DNA of 64,000 nucleotides from a bacterium (GCA_021821305.1 JAKACP010000001.1:248001-312000); one strand, 5' to 3'; shown: positions 23,861 to 32,574, counted from the stretch's first letter. The notes: generated by a model from the sequence alone, not told the origin. Translations and numbers: made by a program.

Positions 23861-24036
23861 TGAACGGCGATGAAGGGATGATCCTCCCGGAGCCCCAGGA
23901 AGAACGCCATTGTGGCCGGTAGAACCTGGCGGGTAAGCCCGTAACAGCGCGAATGAGTCCGCCAGCCGGCGGAGAATGAAGGTGGTACCACGTCATCGAC
24001 GTCCTTCTCCGTTATTCGGGGCGGGATTTTTTGTTT
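23861..24036 (+). ncRNA. T-box leader upstream of the HD-domain gene and ileS
   Basis: A tRNA-sensing leader. The T-box core AAGGTGGTACCACG (about 23979-23992) is flanked by CGGAGAA and TTCTCCG, the usual antiterminator/terminator-like pairing with a GTCC downstream. Upstream, GAACGGCGATGAAGG opens a stem I, and GGCGGGTAAGCCCGTAACA resembles the stem II region of ileS leaders. An ATC in a small hairpin loop (23881-23883) is a candidate isoleucine specifier. The stem is 16 nt from the T-run at 24027, so control could be translational rather than by termination. A TACAAT box at 23853 places the transcript start at the leader. Confidence 0.85.
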
Positions 24037-24043
24037 ATAAGGT

Positions 24044-24550
24044 ATGGACCAGTGGAAATCTCAACAGGCGATAATTTTTCTTACCGAACGGATGTCGAAG
24101 GTTAAGCTTTCGAAACCGTCGATTATTCATGGTATCCGTGCCGGCCTCATCGCCGAAAACTGGTGTGTGGATGAAGATGCGATTCTCGCAAGCTATCTCC
24201 ATGATATTTTGGAAGACACGGATACGACGTACGATGACATGGTCGCTGCTTTCGGGGGAAAAGTAGCGGAAGCGGTCCGTGCCAATACGAAGTTCGGTAC
24301 GAATGGAGAGAAAAAAGATATCGGACAGATTATCGATTCTTGTCTCCGTGTAGGGGAATACGCGGTCATAGCGAAAGCAGCGGACATTCTCGACAATATC
24401 CGGAACTACAAGGGATATCATGCGCAGGAAAAATGGGAGCGCGAGCGCGAGTCGCTTGAAAAAAAACGGGAAGTTTTTCTGGACAGGTGCGCGGCGTATG
24501 TTGACCGGAATTTTTATAAAGACATGGTATCCGCAATTTTCAGCAAGTAG
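24044..24550 (+). CDS. HD-domain protein, SpoT/RelA hydrolase-like
   Basis: 168 residues. The metal-binding HD pattern is seen as H29 (SIIHGIRAG), H53-D54 in SYLHDILEDTDTT, and D114 in KAADILDNIRNYKG, the arrangement of the (p)ppGpp hydrolase domain of RelA/SpoT proteins and small alarmone hydrolases. No synthetase domain is attached. It lies between the T-box leader and ileS (10 nt upstream of it), so it should be induced by uncharged tRNA together with ileS. Codon use is more AT-rich than surrounding genes. Hydrolase activity is inferred. Confidence 0.75.
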   Translation: MDQWKSQQAIIFLTERMSKVKLSKPSIIHGIRAGLIAENWCVDEDAILASYLHDILEDTDTTYDDMVAAFGGKVAEAVRANTKFGTNGEKKDIGQIIDSCLRVGEYAVIAKAADILDNIRNYKGYHAQEKWERERESLEKKREVFLDRCAAYVDRNFYKDMVSAIFSK

Positions 24551-24560
24551 CCATAAACAT

Positions 24561-27500
24561 ATGTTCAAGAAAGTCGATCCGAAGGTGAGTTTCCCGAAGA
24601 TGGAGGAGGAGATTCTCGCATACTGGGAATCGAACAAGATATTCGAGAAGTCGGTGTCGAAAGATGCGCCGAACGGAGAATTCGTGTTCTACGAGGGACC
24701 GCCGACGGCGAACGGCAAGCCAGGGCTTCATCATGTCCTGGCCCGTTCGTTCAAGGACATCATCCCGCGGTACAAGACGATGAAGGGCTACCATGCGACG
24801 CGCAAGGCCGGCTGGGATACGCACGGACTTCCGGTCGAGCTTCAGGTGGAGAAGGCGCTCGGACTCAAGAACAAGCAGGACATCGAGAACATCGTTCCGG
24901 GTGATGCGCGGGCGAGCGTCATCGAGTTCAACAAGCGATGCAAGGAATCGGTATGGGAGTATCGCGATCTCTGGGAGAAGATGACCCGGCGGATGGGGTA
25001 CTGGATGGATATGGAACATCCGTACGTCACGTATGAAAACCCGTATATCGAATCGGTCTGGTGGCAGATCGCCCGCATCGCGGAACTCAAGGACGAGAAG
25101 GGGGAGAGCCTCCTTTATCGCGGGCACAAGGTCGTCCCGTACTGCTATCGGTGCGGCACGGCGCTCTCGTCGCACGAAGTCGCGCAGGGGTATCAGACGG
25201 TGAAGGATAATTCGGTGTATGTCAGGTTCAAGGTGAAACCGAATGCCGGGAAAGGATACGACGACCACACCTATTTCCTCGCGTGGACGACGACGCCATG
25301 GACGCTTCCGGGAAATGTCGCGCTTGCCATCAACCCGGTGATCCCTTATGTGCTCGTTTCCGCAGGCGAGGAGAAGTACATCATAGCTGAACCGCTTCGC
25401 GAGAAACTGTTTCCCGATGCTCACGTCGAGAAGTCCTTCCAGGGCAAAGAACTGCTCGGTGATCGATATGAATGCCTCTATCGGACAGGCGAGGAAGGAA
25501 CCTGTTATCGGATCGTAGCCGGTGATTTCGTGACGACGGATTCCGGAACAGGCATCGTCCATATCGCGCCGGCATTCGGGGAGGACGACGCGAATGTCGC
25601 TCGGGAGAGCGGACTGCCGACGCTTCATACGGTCGACCCCGAGGGGAAAGTCAGTGTCGATGTCCCCGGAAAAGGGATTCCGGTCAAGAAGAAGAACGAC
25701 AAGAACCGGTACATGGTCGATGATCTCATCATCGAGGATCTGAAAACGAGAGGACTGCTCTTCAAGGAGGAGATCTACGAACATGAATATCCCTTCTGCT
25801 GGCGCTGTGATACGCCGCTCATCTATTTCGCGAAGCCGTCGTGGTTCATCGCGATGAGCGCGGTGCGCGAGGAACTCGTCGCGAACGCCGAAGCGATCAA
25901 CTGGATTCCGGAGAATATCAAGGAAGGACGGTTCGGGGAGTGGCTTCGCGGTGTCCGCGACTGGGCGATCTCGCGGGACCGGTATTGGGGAACGCCGATT
26001 CCGATCTGGACCTGTGACGCGTGCGACCGGAGAGTGGTCGTCGAATCGTCGGCGCAACTCGAGAAACTTTCAGGCAAGAAACCCGATGATCTGCACAAGC
26101 CCTATATCGACGATGTCGAATGGGTGTGCGGATGCGGCGAGGGGACGATGGAGCGGACGCCGGAAGTGCTCGACGTATGGTTCGACTCGGGGGCGATGCC
26201 GCTCGCCCAGTTCTCCTATCCGGCCGGTGCTTCGGCGGAAGAGAAGGAAAATATCGAGACAGGGAAATCATTCCCGGCAGGATTCATCGCCGAAGGCGTC
26301 GATCAGACGCGTGGGTGGTTCTATACGCTTCATGCGATCGCGACGCTCCTTCACAAGGCCGGAGCGGTGCCGGCGGGGAACGCGTACGGCAATGCCATCT
26401 GCCTCGGACACATGCTCGATGGGAAGGGGAAGAAGATGTCGAAGTCGAAGGGGAACGTGATCGATCCGTTCCAGATGTTCGACGAGTACGGTGCGGATAT
26501 GCTCCGGTTCGCGCTTTTCTCGATCAATCAGCCGGGACTTCCGAAGCGCTTCGACACCAAGGTGATGCGCGACGTCCAGAATCGCGTGTTCCGGATGCTC
26601 TGGAATTCGTATTCGTTCTTCATGACGTACGCGAGCATAGACGGATGGAAACCATCGGACAAGGGACAAGAAACAGGGAACAAGGAACAGGGGAACATCC
26701 TTGATCGGTGGATAGTGTCGGAGCTTCAACTGCTCATGAGATCGGTCGATGAGTCGCTTGCTGGCTATGACGTGTATGGGCCGACCCAGAAGATCGAATC
26801 GTTCATCGACGATCTCTCGAACTGGTACATCCGTCGGAGCCGCGGTCGTTTCTGGAAGCCTGCCCGAACGATGCAATCGGGCGGGACGGAGGACGATGCC
26901 GACAAGGAAAGCGCGTACGCGACGCTTCACTCTGTGCTCGTCGAACTCTCGAAACTCATGGCGCCGTTCACGCCATTCCTCGCGGAAGAGATGTATCGCA
27001 ATCTGACGGGCAAGGAATCGGTACATCTTGAGGAATATCCGATGGCGGATGAACGTCTGATTGATGTGAAATTGAATGAGGACATGAAACTTGCTAGGTT
27101 CATAGTTTATATGGGTCTTCAAGCACGAGCCGAACATAAGATTAAAGTAAGGCAGCCATTGCAGTCTGTCAGTGCACGTCCTCTTGGAATGGAGCTAGAG
27201 GAAATCGTTAAAGAAGAATTGAACGTGAAGGAATATGACAGTAGTGATCATGATGAAAATTATCGAGGTTCCCTTAATCTTCTTGATTTAACTATAACTC
27301 CCGAACTCAAGCTCGAGGGACAGGCGCGTGAAATCATCCGCGCTATCCAGGAAGGGCGCAAGAAAGCCGGATTCAACGTGGAAGACCGGATCATGCTCGG
27401 ATACGAGGGCATGGAAGGTGTGTTCGAGTCCGCCGATCTCAATGCCATGATCGCTGGTGAGACGCTCGCCGAAGGCGGGGTCTCGAAAGGTGAGATCGCT

Positions 27501-27566
27501 GACGCGGACTATACCGATTCCGTCGATATCGACGAGGAACGATTCGCTTTCTGGTTGAAGCGGTAA
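24561..27566 (+). CDS. ileS: Isoleucyl-tRNA synthetase (type 2)
   Basis: 1001 residues from the ATG at 24561. The HIGH-region reads PPTANGKPGLHHVLARSFKD, as in eukaryote-like type 2 IleRS enzymes that are typically mupirocin insensitive. Also seen are KAGWDTHGLPVE, the CP1 editing domain with TTTPWTLPGN, WFDSGAMPLAQ, and KKMSKSKGNVID. Gln/Glu/Lys/Asn-rich low complexity (26657-26698) interrupts the start of the anticodon-binding region. Bases about 27056-27305 are distinctly AT-rich. The gene is probably controlled by the T-box leader together with the HD gene. Confidence 0.97.
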   Translation: MFKKVDPKVSFPKMEEEILAYWESNKIFEKSVSKDAPNGEFVFYEGPPTANGKPGLHHVLARSFKDIIPRYKTMKGYHATRKAGWDTHGLPVELQVEKALGLKNKQDIENIVPGDARASVIEFNKRCKESVWEYRDLWEKMTRRMGYWMDMEHPYVTYENPYIESVWWQIARIAELKDEKGESLLYRGHKVVPYCYRCGTALSSHEVAQGYQTVKDNSVYVRFKVKPNAGKGYDDHTYFLAWTTTPWTLPGNVALAINPVIPYVLVSAGEEKYIIAEPLREKLFPDAHVEKSFQGKELLGDRYECLYRTGEEGTCYRIVAGDFVTTDSGTGIVHIAPAFGEDDANVARESGLPTLHTVDPEGKVSVDVPGKGIPVKKKNDKNRYMVDDLIIEDLKTRGLLFKEEIYEHEYPFCWRCDTPLIYFAKPSWFIAMSAVREELVANAEAINWIPENIKEGRFGEWLRGVRDWAISRDRYWGTPIPIWTCDACDRRVVVESSAQLEKLSGKKPDDLHKPYIDDVEWVCGCGEGTMERTPEVLDVWFDSGAMPLAQFSYPAGASAEEKENIETGKSFPAGFIAEGVDQTRGWFYTLHAIATLLHKAGAVPAGNAYGNAICLGHMLDGKGKKMSKSKGNVIDPFQMFDEYGADMLRFALFSINQPGLPKRFDTKVMRDVQNRVFRMLWNSYSFFMTYASIDGWKPSDKGQETGNKEQGNILDRWIVSELQLLMRSVDESLAGYDVYGPTQKIESFIDDLSNWYIRRSRGRFWKPARTMQSGGTEDDADKESAYATLHSVLVELSKLMAPFTPFLAEEMYRNLTGKESVHLEEYPMADERLIDVKLNEDMKLARFIVYMGLQARAEHKIKVRQPLQSVSARPLGMELEEIVKEELNVKEYDSSDHDENYRGSLNLLDLTITPELKLEGQAREIIRAIQEGRKKAGFNVEDRIMLGYEGMEGVFESADLNAMIAGETLAEGGVSKGEIADADYTDSVDIDEERFAFWLKR
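26657..26698 (+). repeat. Purine-rich low-complexity tract inside ileS
   Basis: Iterated GGACAAG/GGAACA words in frame, encoding a DKGQETGNKEQGN stretch not expected in IleRS. Confidence 0.65.
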
Positions 27567-27573
27567 TCGGTCA

Positions 27574-27605
27574 CAAAAAAAGACGGTGCGATTATCGCAT
27601 CGTCC
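27574..27605 (-). terminator. Terminator of the 27953 gene
   Basis: GACGATGCGAT and ATCGCACCGTC form a stem followed by TTTTTTT on the - strand. It may also stop ileS transcription. Confidence 0.85.
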
Positions 27606-27623
27606 GGTCCCGGGAAATTGTTC

Positions 27624-27953
27624 CTAGAGGGTAAGGAATATCTTGAAAGGCCTTTCTTTCGCTTCGCTCAGGCAGTATTCCCATACCGCCTTCAGGTCGT
27701 TGCGATTCGCGGTCTTTTTCGGCCCGCTTTCGATACGGTAACCGTGCTCTTCGTTTTCTCCTACTCTGAAAGGAGTCGCCTTGGTTCCGATCTTGTATTT
27801 GTACGATATTTCCAGCAAATCGGCCTTTCGCCCCGTCTGCTTGAGGTATATTCGTGCGTAATCGACGGCATCGTCGATACCGGGAAAGGCTCCTATGCGC
27901 TCACTATCGATTATGGTGAACGGGCCGGCCTTATTCCTGCTTGCGATGAGCAT
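27624..27953 (-). CDS. Hypothetical protein (109 aa)
   Basis: Function not recognised. 109 residues, soluble, with MLIASRNKAGPFTIIDSE at the start and KIGTKATPFRVGENEEHGYRIESG in the middle. An AGGAGG ribosome-binding site lies 8 nt before the ATG and a terminator follows the stop. It is a monocistronic - strand gene between ileS and recO. Confidence 0.75.
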   Translation of the reverse strand: MLIASRNKAGPFTIIDSERIGAFPGIDDAVDYARIYLKQTGRKADLLEISYKYKIGTKATPFRVGENEEHGYRIESGPKKTANRNDLKAVWEYCLSEAKERPFKIFLTL

Positions 27954-28023
27954 GGTACAATCCTCCTGAGAGAATGCCTTAGGGCATGACTTCTTCTATC
28001 ATAGCCGATGATCCGTGTAAAGT

Positions 28024-28740
28024 ATGGAACTCCGCTACACCGCTATCGTGATCGGGAAACGGGAGGTCGGCGAGACCGACCGTCTCTATACGTTCATGAC
28101 GCGCGAAGGGGGCAAGATCCGCGCCAAGGCGATCGGCGTCCGCAAGGCCGAAGCCAAGCTCGCCTCGTCGCTCGAGACGCTCACGCTCTCCGATATCACG
28201 ATCGTCCGCGGTCGCGGTATCGGGCGTATCGCCGGAGCCATCGCCGAGGAGACCTATCCCAACCTCCGATCGGATCTGGATACCCTGTCGCAGGCGCTCG
28301 AGGCCGTGCGCATCTTCGATTCCTTGGTCGGGCTGGAAGAACCCGATCAGGCGATGTTCGAACTCCTGCATGAATACCTCACGCTCCTCGACGGTCTCGC
28401 GGAAACAGGCGGGCAGTCGGCCGCACCGCTCCTGTCCGAGGCGTTTTACGTGAAACTCGCATCCGGACTCGGGTACCACCTCGAGACGTCCGTCTGCGCG
28501 GTTTCGGGGGAGCGTCTCTCGCCGGGAGCCGGGTGTTTCTTCAGTCCGGACGCCGGCGGGGTCGTGCTAGAGGCGCACGCCGACCGGTACTCGGTCGCCA
28601 TAAGCGAGAACGCGGTCAAGATTCTCCGTATATTCCTCGCCAACCGGCTGTCGTCGATCCGGAAGATACGCGTGGACAAGCGCGACGTCGAGGAGCTCTC
28701 CCGCATCCGCGCGATCTTTTTCCGGCATATCCAACGCTGA
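28024..28740 (+). CDS. recO: DNA repair protein RecO
   Basis: 238 residues. Loads RecA with RecR and anneals ssDNA. The N-terminal OB fold starts ELRYTAIVIGKREVGETDRLYTFMTREGGKI, and the helical C-terminal part contains FYVKLASGLGYHLETSVCAVSGERL. Only two of the four Cys that bind zinc in many RecO proteins are visible (CAVSGE...GAGC), so the zinc site seems incomplete. Confidence 0.92.
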   Translation: MELRYTAIVIGKREVGETDRLYTFMTREGGKIRAKAIGVRKAEAKLASSLETLTLSDITIVRGRGIGRIAGAIAEETYPNLRSDLDTLSQALEAVRIFDSLVGLEEPDQAMFELLHEYLTLLDGLAETGGQSAAPLLSEAFYVKLASGLGYHLETSVCAVSGERLSPGAGCFFSPDAGGVVLEAHADRYSVAISENAVKILRIFLANRLSSIRKIRVDKRDVEELSRIRAIFFRHIQR

Positions 28741-28744
28741 TACC

Positions 28745-28773
28745 TTCGGATACGGGCACTTTTTTGCTATACT
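28745..28773 (+). promoter_or_regulatory. Promoter of the 28838 gene
   Basis: A TGCTATACT extended -10 box with a weak TTCGGA -35 box 17 nt upstream. Confidence 0.5.
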
Positions 28774-28837
28774 TGGAGCAGCGGATCGATTGTTTCTCCC
28801 GCCATACTCTATCACCTAAAAGCTAGCACCTGTTTTT

Positions 28838-30745
28838 ATGGGTCTTCAGGATCTCAACGAGGATATCTATCGTCGCGACTATGCGGACGGGCGCGAATCG
28901 CGCACGGAGTATGACCCCGGGAACCCCGAGGCCAAGGGAGACGTCCAGTTCAAGTCGGACACGTGGGGGGTCAACGAGACTCCGGTCAAGACGAGCGTGT
29001 TCTCGAGGATCGGGGAATTCTTCGCCACGAAATGGAAGTGGGTCCTCATCGGGCTTATCTCGATAATCTTTCTCGCGTTCCTCGCGAACCTGACCTTCAT
29101 CCGTGAGATGCTCTTCACCGATGACCGTATCGGCATAAGCGTCGTGGGCCCGTCCGAAGTCGCGAGCGCCGAAACGGTGGAATATACGCTCCGCTATGAC
29201 AACGGGAACGTCCTTTCGGCCGACGATGTCAGCATCACCCTCACGTTTCCGGACTCGTTCAAGATCGAGCAGGGCGAGGGCATGTCGATAGAGGGGAACA
29301 GGGCGACGCTCTCGGTGGGAGAGGTGGGCGGTCGTTCGTCCGGAGAGGCGAAGTTTTCGGGGAAATTCTACGGATCCAAGGGTACGCTCACCTATCTGAA
29401 GGCGACGTTCGGCTTTTCCCCGTCCGGGATGTCGAGCCGCTTCGAGAAGGACACCCAGTACGGCGTGACCATCGCGTCCTCGCCGCTCGTGCTCGAGGCC
29501 ATCGCCCCCAAGGAAATCGCCTCCGGAAACGAGGTGGAGTACGTCATCTCGTATCGCAACGAGAGCGATCTGTCGTTCTCGAATCTCCGCGTGAAGGCGG
29601 AGTATCCGGACGGCTTCCGTTTCAACCAATCCGAACCGAAATCGACGGAAGGCGATTCGCTCTGGCGCATCGGTAACATCCTGCCGCACGCGAGCGGTGA
29701 GATACGCATCAAGGGAATCCTCACGGGTTCGCGCGATCAGGTGAAGGTGTTCCGCGTGTCGCTCGGCGTCCTCCAAGGCGACGATACGTTCGTGGCATAC
29801 GATCAGAAGGAGCGGACGACCCGCGTCGTCATGTCTCCGCTTACGATCACGCAGACCGTGAACGGCAAGACCGAACTCTCCGTGAACCCCGGCGATATGC
29901 TCAAATACGAGCTCAAATACATGAACGAGGGGACGGTCGGACTGCGCGACGTCATCATCACCCTCGAGATGAACGCGTCGCTCCTCGACGTGACGCGGCT
30001 CACCCTTCGCGGCGGTTCCTACGATACCGCGAGGAACATCATCACCTGGAGGGCGTCCGATATTCCCGAACTGGCACGCCTCGAGCCGAATCGCGGCGGG
30101 ACGGTGACTTTTTCGGTGCCGGTGCGCGGGGATATCGCGGTCAACACCGAAGCCGGAAAACATCTCTCCGTGAGGACGGTCGCGAAGATCGACAGCCTGG
30201 ATATACCGTTCTCGTCGCCGACCAACAAGGTCATCTCGAGCAACATGCTCGATGTCCGTATCGGGTCCGTCGTCGATTTCCAGATCAACGGTTTCTATTT
30301 CGATGCCGCACTCCCGAATACCGGTCCGATTCCGCCCAAAGTCGGGGCGGAAACCACCTATACGTTGCGGTTCAAGGTGACCAATTTCCTCAATGACATC
30401 TCCAAGGCCCGGGTTTCCGTGCTGGTTCCGACATCGGTCCGCTTCACCGGGAAACGGTCCCCGGACAGCGAATCGGTATCGTACAACGATCGGACCGGAC
30501 AGCTCACGTGGGATATCGGAAGCATCCTCGGCGGCGGTGAGAGTTCCCGCGAGGTGGCGCTCCAGTTCTCGATCACGCCGAGCCCGAACCAGATAGGCAA
30601 TGCGGCCCAGCTCCTCACGAATGCCGTATTCGAGGCCGAGGACGTGTTCACCAAAGATCCGATCCGCATCGAGCGGGGAAGCAAGACGACCTCGCTTCAG
30701 GAGGACAAGAGTATTGCCAGCACGGCGTATGTCGTCGTACCATAG
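28838..30745 (+). CDS. Membrane-anchored surface protein with Ig-like/DUF11-type repeats
   Basis: 635 residues. A charged cytoplasmic N-terminus (about 1-65), one transmembrane helix (about 68-90), then a large extracellular part of four or five Ig-like beta domains with the recurring pattern V-x-Y-x-L-x-Y-x-N-x-G (for example VEYTLRYDNGN, VEYVISYRNES, LKYELKYMNEG, TYTLRFKVTN). Such DUF11/CARDB-like repeats usually serve adhesion or envelope organisation. No catalytic motif is seen. It is followed 4 nt later by tgt. Confidence 0.75.
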   Translation: MGLQDLNEDIYRRDYADGRESRTEYDPGNPEAKGDVQFKSDTWGVNETPVKTSVFSRIGEFFATKWKWVLIGLISIIFLAFLANLTFIREMLFTDDRIGISVVGPSEVASAETVEYTLRYDNGNVLSADDVSITLTFPDSFKIEQGEGMSIEGNRATLSVGEVGGRSSGEAKFSGKFYGSKGTLTYLKATFGFSPSGMSSRFEKDTQYGVTIASSPLVLEAIAPKEIASGNEVEYVISYRNESDLSFSNLRVKAEYPDGFRFNQSEPKSTEGDSLWRIGNILPHASGEIRIKGILTGSRDQVKVFRVSLGVLQGDDTFVAYDQKERTTRVVMSPLTITQTVNGKTELSVNPGDMLKYELKYMNEGTVGLRDVIITLEMNASLLDVTRLTLRGGSYDTARNIITWRASDIPELARLEPNRGGTVTFSVPVRGDIAVNTEAGKHLSVRTVAKIDSLDIPFSSPTNKVISSNMLDVRIGSVVDFQINGFYFDAALPNTGPIPPKVGAETTYTLRFKVTNFLNDISKARVSVLVPTSVRFTGKRSPDSESVSYNDRTGQLTWDIGSILGGGESSREVALQFSITPSPNQIGNAAQLLTNAVFEAEDVFTKDPIRIERGSKTTSLQEDKSIASTAYVVVP

Positions 30746-30749
30746 CGGC

Positions 30750-31850
30750 ATGTTTTCACACGAAGGAAAAACCGGAGAAGGCCGGACGGGCCTGCTTCAG
30801 ACGAGAAACGGGGTGATACCGACCCCGTTTTTCATGCCGGACGCGACCCGCGGATCGGTGCGCGGGGTATCGGGCGAGGAACTGGAAGCGACCGGGATCG
30901 GGGCGATGGTCGTGAATACCTATCACCTCATGCTGCAGCCGGGCCCGGAGTACCTGAGGGATGCCGGCGGTATCCATCGCTTCATGGGATGGGACAAGCC
31001 GCTTCTTTCGGATTCCGGCGGATATCAGGTCTATTCCCTCATCCACAAGAATCCTGAGATGGGGCGGATCACCGAGGAGGGCGCGGAGTTCCGTTCCGTG
31101 CTCGACGGGTCGAAACACCTCCTGACGCCGGAACGCGCCATCGCGATCCAGTTCGATCTCGGCGTCGATATGATGGTGTGCCTCGACGATCCGCGCCCGA
31201 ACGATGTTCCGGAAGGCGAGATGGCGGCGTCGGTCGAGCGGACCATCCGCTGGGCGAAGCGGTGCCGCGAGGAATTCGATCGGCAGGTGGCGGCGCGCGG
31301 ACAGGACGACACGACCCGCCCGCTCCTCTTCGGGGTCGTGCAGGGCGGGACATCCGTCGCGCTCCGGAGGCGGTGCGCGGAAAGCCTGGCATCCATCGGC
31401 TTCGACGGATACGGCTTCGGCGGGCGGCATGTGGATGCGGAGGGGAATTTCCTCGAAGAGATCGTCCGCGAGACGGCGGCGGCCATTCCCGAGGATGCCC
31501 CGCGTTTCGCGCTCGGCATCGGCACACCGGAAGATATCGTCCGGTGTCACGCGCTCGGCTGGGATATGTTCGACTGCGTCATCCCGACGCGGGAGGGACG
31601 CCATGGGAGGCTTTTCCTCTGGAAAACCGAAAGCCCGTTTTACGAAACTATCAATATCTCGAACGAGCAGTTCCGGGAAGATTTTTCACCGGTGGACAAG
31701 ACCTGTGATTGTGAACTCTGCAGGAATCATAGCCGCGCGTATCTGCGGCACCTTTTCCGTGTCGGGGATTCGCTCGGCGGCAAGCTCGCCTCGATCCACA
31801 ATCTCCGCTTCTACATGCGGCTCATGGAGCTCCTTCGCGGGGAAAAGTAA
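30750..31850 (+). CDS. tgt: Queuine tRNA-ribosyltransferase
   Basis: Exchanges guanine 34 for the queuosine precursor in tRNA; 366 residues from the ATG at 30750. Motifs: MPDATRGSVRGV, NTYHLMLQPGPE, LLSDSGGYQVYSL with the catalytic Asp, GVVQGG, and the zinc site C-D-C-E-L-C followed by H in LASIHNL. The 3' end overlaps a convergent small gene. Confidence 0.96.
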   Translation: MFSHEGKTGEGRTGLLQTRNGVIPTPFFMPDATRGSVRGVSGEELEATGIGAMVVNTYHLMLQPGPEYLRDAGGIHRFMGWDKPLLSDSGGYQVYSLIHKNPEMGRITEEGAEFRSVLDGSKHLLTPERAIAIQFDLGVDMMVCLDDPRPNDVPEGEMAASVERTIRWAKRCREEFDRQVAARGQDDTTRPLLFGVVQGGTSVALRRRCAESLASIGFDGYGFGGRHVDAEGNFLEEIVRETAAAIPEDAPRFALGIGTPEDIVRCHALGWDMFDCVIPTREGRHGRLFLWKTESPFYETINISNEQFREDFSPVDKTCDCELCRNHSRAYLRHLFRVGDSLGGKLASIHNLRFYMRLMELLRGEK

Positions 31851-32139
31851 AACCGCCCGATATTCGAGCGGCAAAGATTGCTACCGGCTCTCCTCCGCCG
31901 GTCGGATTGCTCGGGCGAAGGAGGGATTCGAGTCTTTCGAGGAGACGCTCATTTTCCGGATGCGGGAAGTATCGGGTGAACTCCCTCTGTACCTCGATAC
32001 ATGCCGAGAGGATCTCGATCGACCGATCATCTAAAATGGCGAGGGTCGGATGGCGCTCCGCCGAGTAGCGGGCGAAGGCGCGCCACCACAAGGACACGCG
32101 CCTGATGTATTTGAGAGTCCTTTTTCTGCGGAAAATCAT
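31822..32139 (-). CDS. Hypothetical basic protein (105 aa, uncertain 3' end)
   Basis: Function not recognised. MIFRRKRTLKYIRR begins a basic, Arg-rich small protein. An AGGGAGA ribosome-binding site and a TTGTGA/TATAAA promoter support the start. The frame runs through a clear terminator (31843-31871) and into the tgt coding region before stopping at 31822, which is odd. A +1 shift near 31890-31920 would stop at 31881, before the terminator, so a frameshift or a sequence error is possible. Confidence 0.5.
   Translation of the reverse strand: MIFRRKRTLKYIRRVSLWWRAFARYSAERHPTLAILDDRSIEILSACIEVQREFTRYFPHPENERLLERLESLLRPSNPTGGGEPVAIFAARISGGFTFPREGAP
31843..31871 (-). terminator. Terminator inside the 3' part of the 32139 frame
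   Basis: CCGCTCGA-ATA-TCGGGCGG followed by TTTTACTTTT on the - strand. Confidence 0.8.
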
Positions 32140-32173
32140 GGTATGTCTCCCTGATTGAAGGAACGATACTTCC

Positions 32174-32203
32174 TTTATACTCCCGAAGGGGCGTTCTTCA
32201 CAA
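32174..32203 (-). promoter_or_regulatory. Promoter of the 32139 gene
   Basis: TTGTGA, an 18-nt spacer and TATAAA on the - strand. Confidence 0.55.
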
Positions 32204-32257
32204 GGAATACGTCAACCCTCGTTCATTTCGGGAAACCCCGGGAGTATCCCGAACGCG

Positions 32258-32292
32258 CAAAAAAAGACCCGGGCCTTCGGCTCGGGTTTTCA
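32258..32292 (-). terminator. Terminator of the 32445 gene
   Basis: ACCCGAGCC-GAA-GGCCCGGGT followed by CTTTTTTT on the - strand, overlapping the stop codon at 32290. Confidence 0.88.
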
Positions 32293-32445
32293 TTTTTCTT
32301 GGCTTCGATGGAAGCGATCCTGCTCCGGAATCTTCCAGCTGATCCGTTCTTTGCGGATGCGGCGGAGACGGACGACCGCCATGATGACGAGAATCGTGGC
32401 GATGATCCCGACCACGAGTGGTTCGATGAGTCTTGCGATATTCAT
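32290..32445 (-). CDS. Small membrane protein (51 aa)
   Basis: Function not recognised. From the ATG at 32445: MNIARLIEPLVVGIIATILV, one transmembrane helix (about 6-25), then a basic tail RLRRIRKERISWK. GGAGGAGAG precedes this ATG, so it is preferred over an in-frame ATG at 32484 that lies upstream of the ribosome-binding site. It is monocistronic, with its own promoter and terminator. Confidence 0.7.
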   Translation of the reverse strand: MNIARLIEPLVVGIIATILVIMAVVRLRRIRKERISWKIPEQDRFHRSQEK

Positions 32446-32486
32446 GTCGCTCTCCTCCGATTGATTGAAAGGACTATGCTCCATCC

Positions 32487-32515
32487 TTTATACCACGGGC
32501 GTCTTCGCGCGACAA
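32487..32515 (-). promoter_or_regulatory. Promoter of the 32445 gene
   Basis: TTGTCG, a 17-nt spacer and TATAAA on the - strand, back to back with the glyS promoter. Confidence 0.7.
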
Positions 32516-32518
32516 TTT

Positions 32519-32547
32519 TTGACTTTCATCCTGGAAAAAGGTAGGGT
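32519..32547 (+). promoter_or_regulatory. Promoter of glyS operon
   Basis: TTGACT, a 17-nt spacer and TAGGGT, 27 nt before the glyS ATG. Confidence 0.6.
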
Positions 32548-32574
32548 TGAAGGGAAATAACGAACTTTTTTCCT

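Noticed and set aside
24540..26057. A 505-codon - strand frame opposite ileS
   Set aside because: Antisense shadow of a clear synthetase gene.
28823..30751. A 642-codon frame antisense to the Ig-like surface protein
   Set aside because: Same antisense compositional artefact; the + strand protein has a transmembrane helix and repeated beta-domain patterns.
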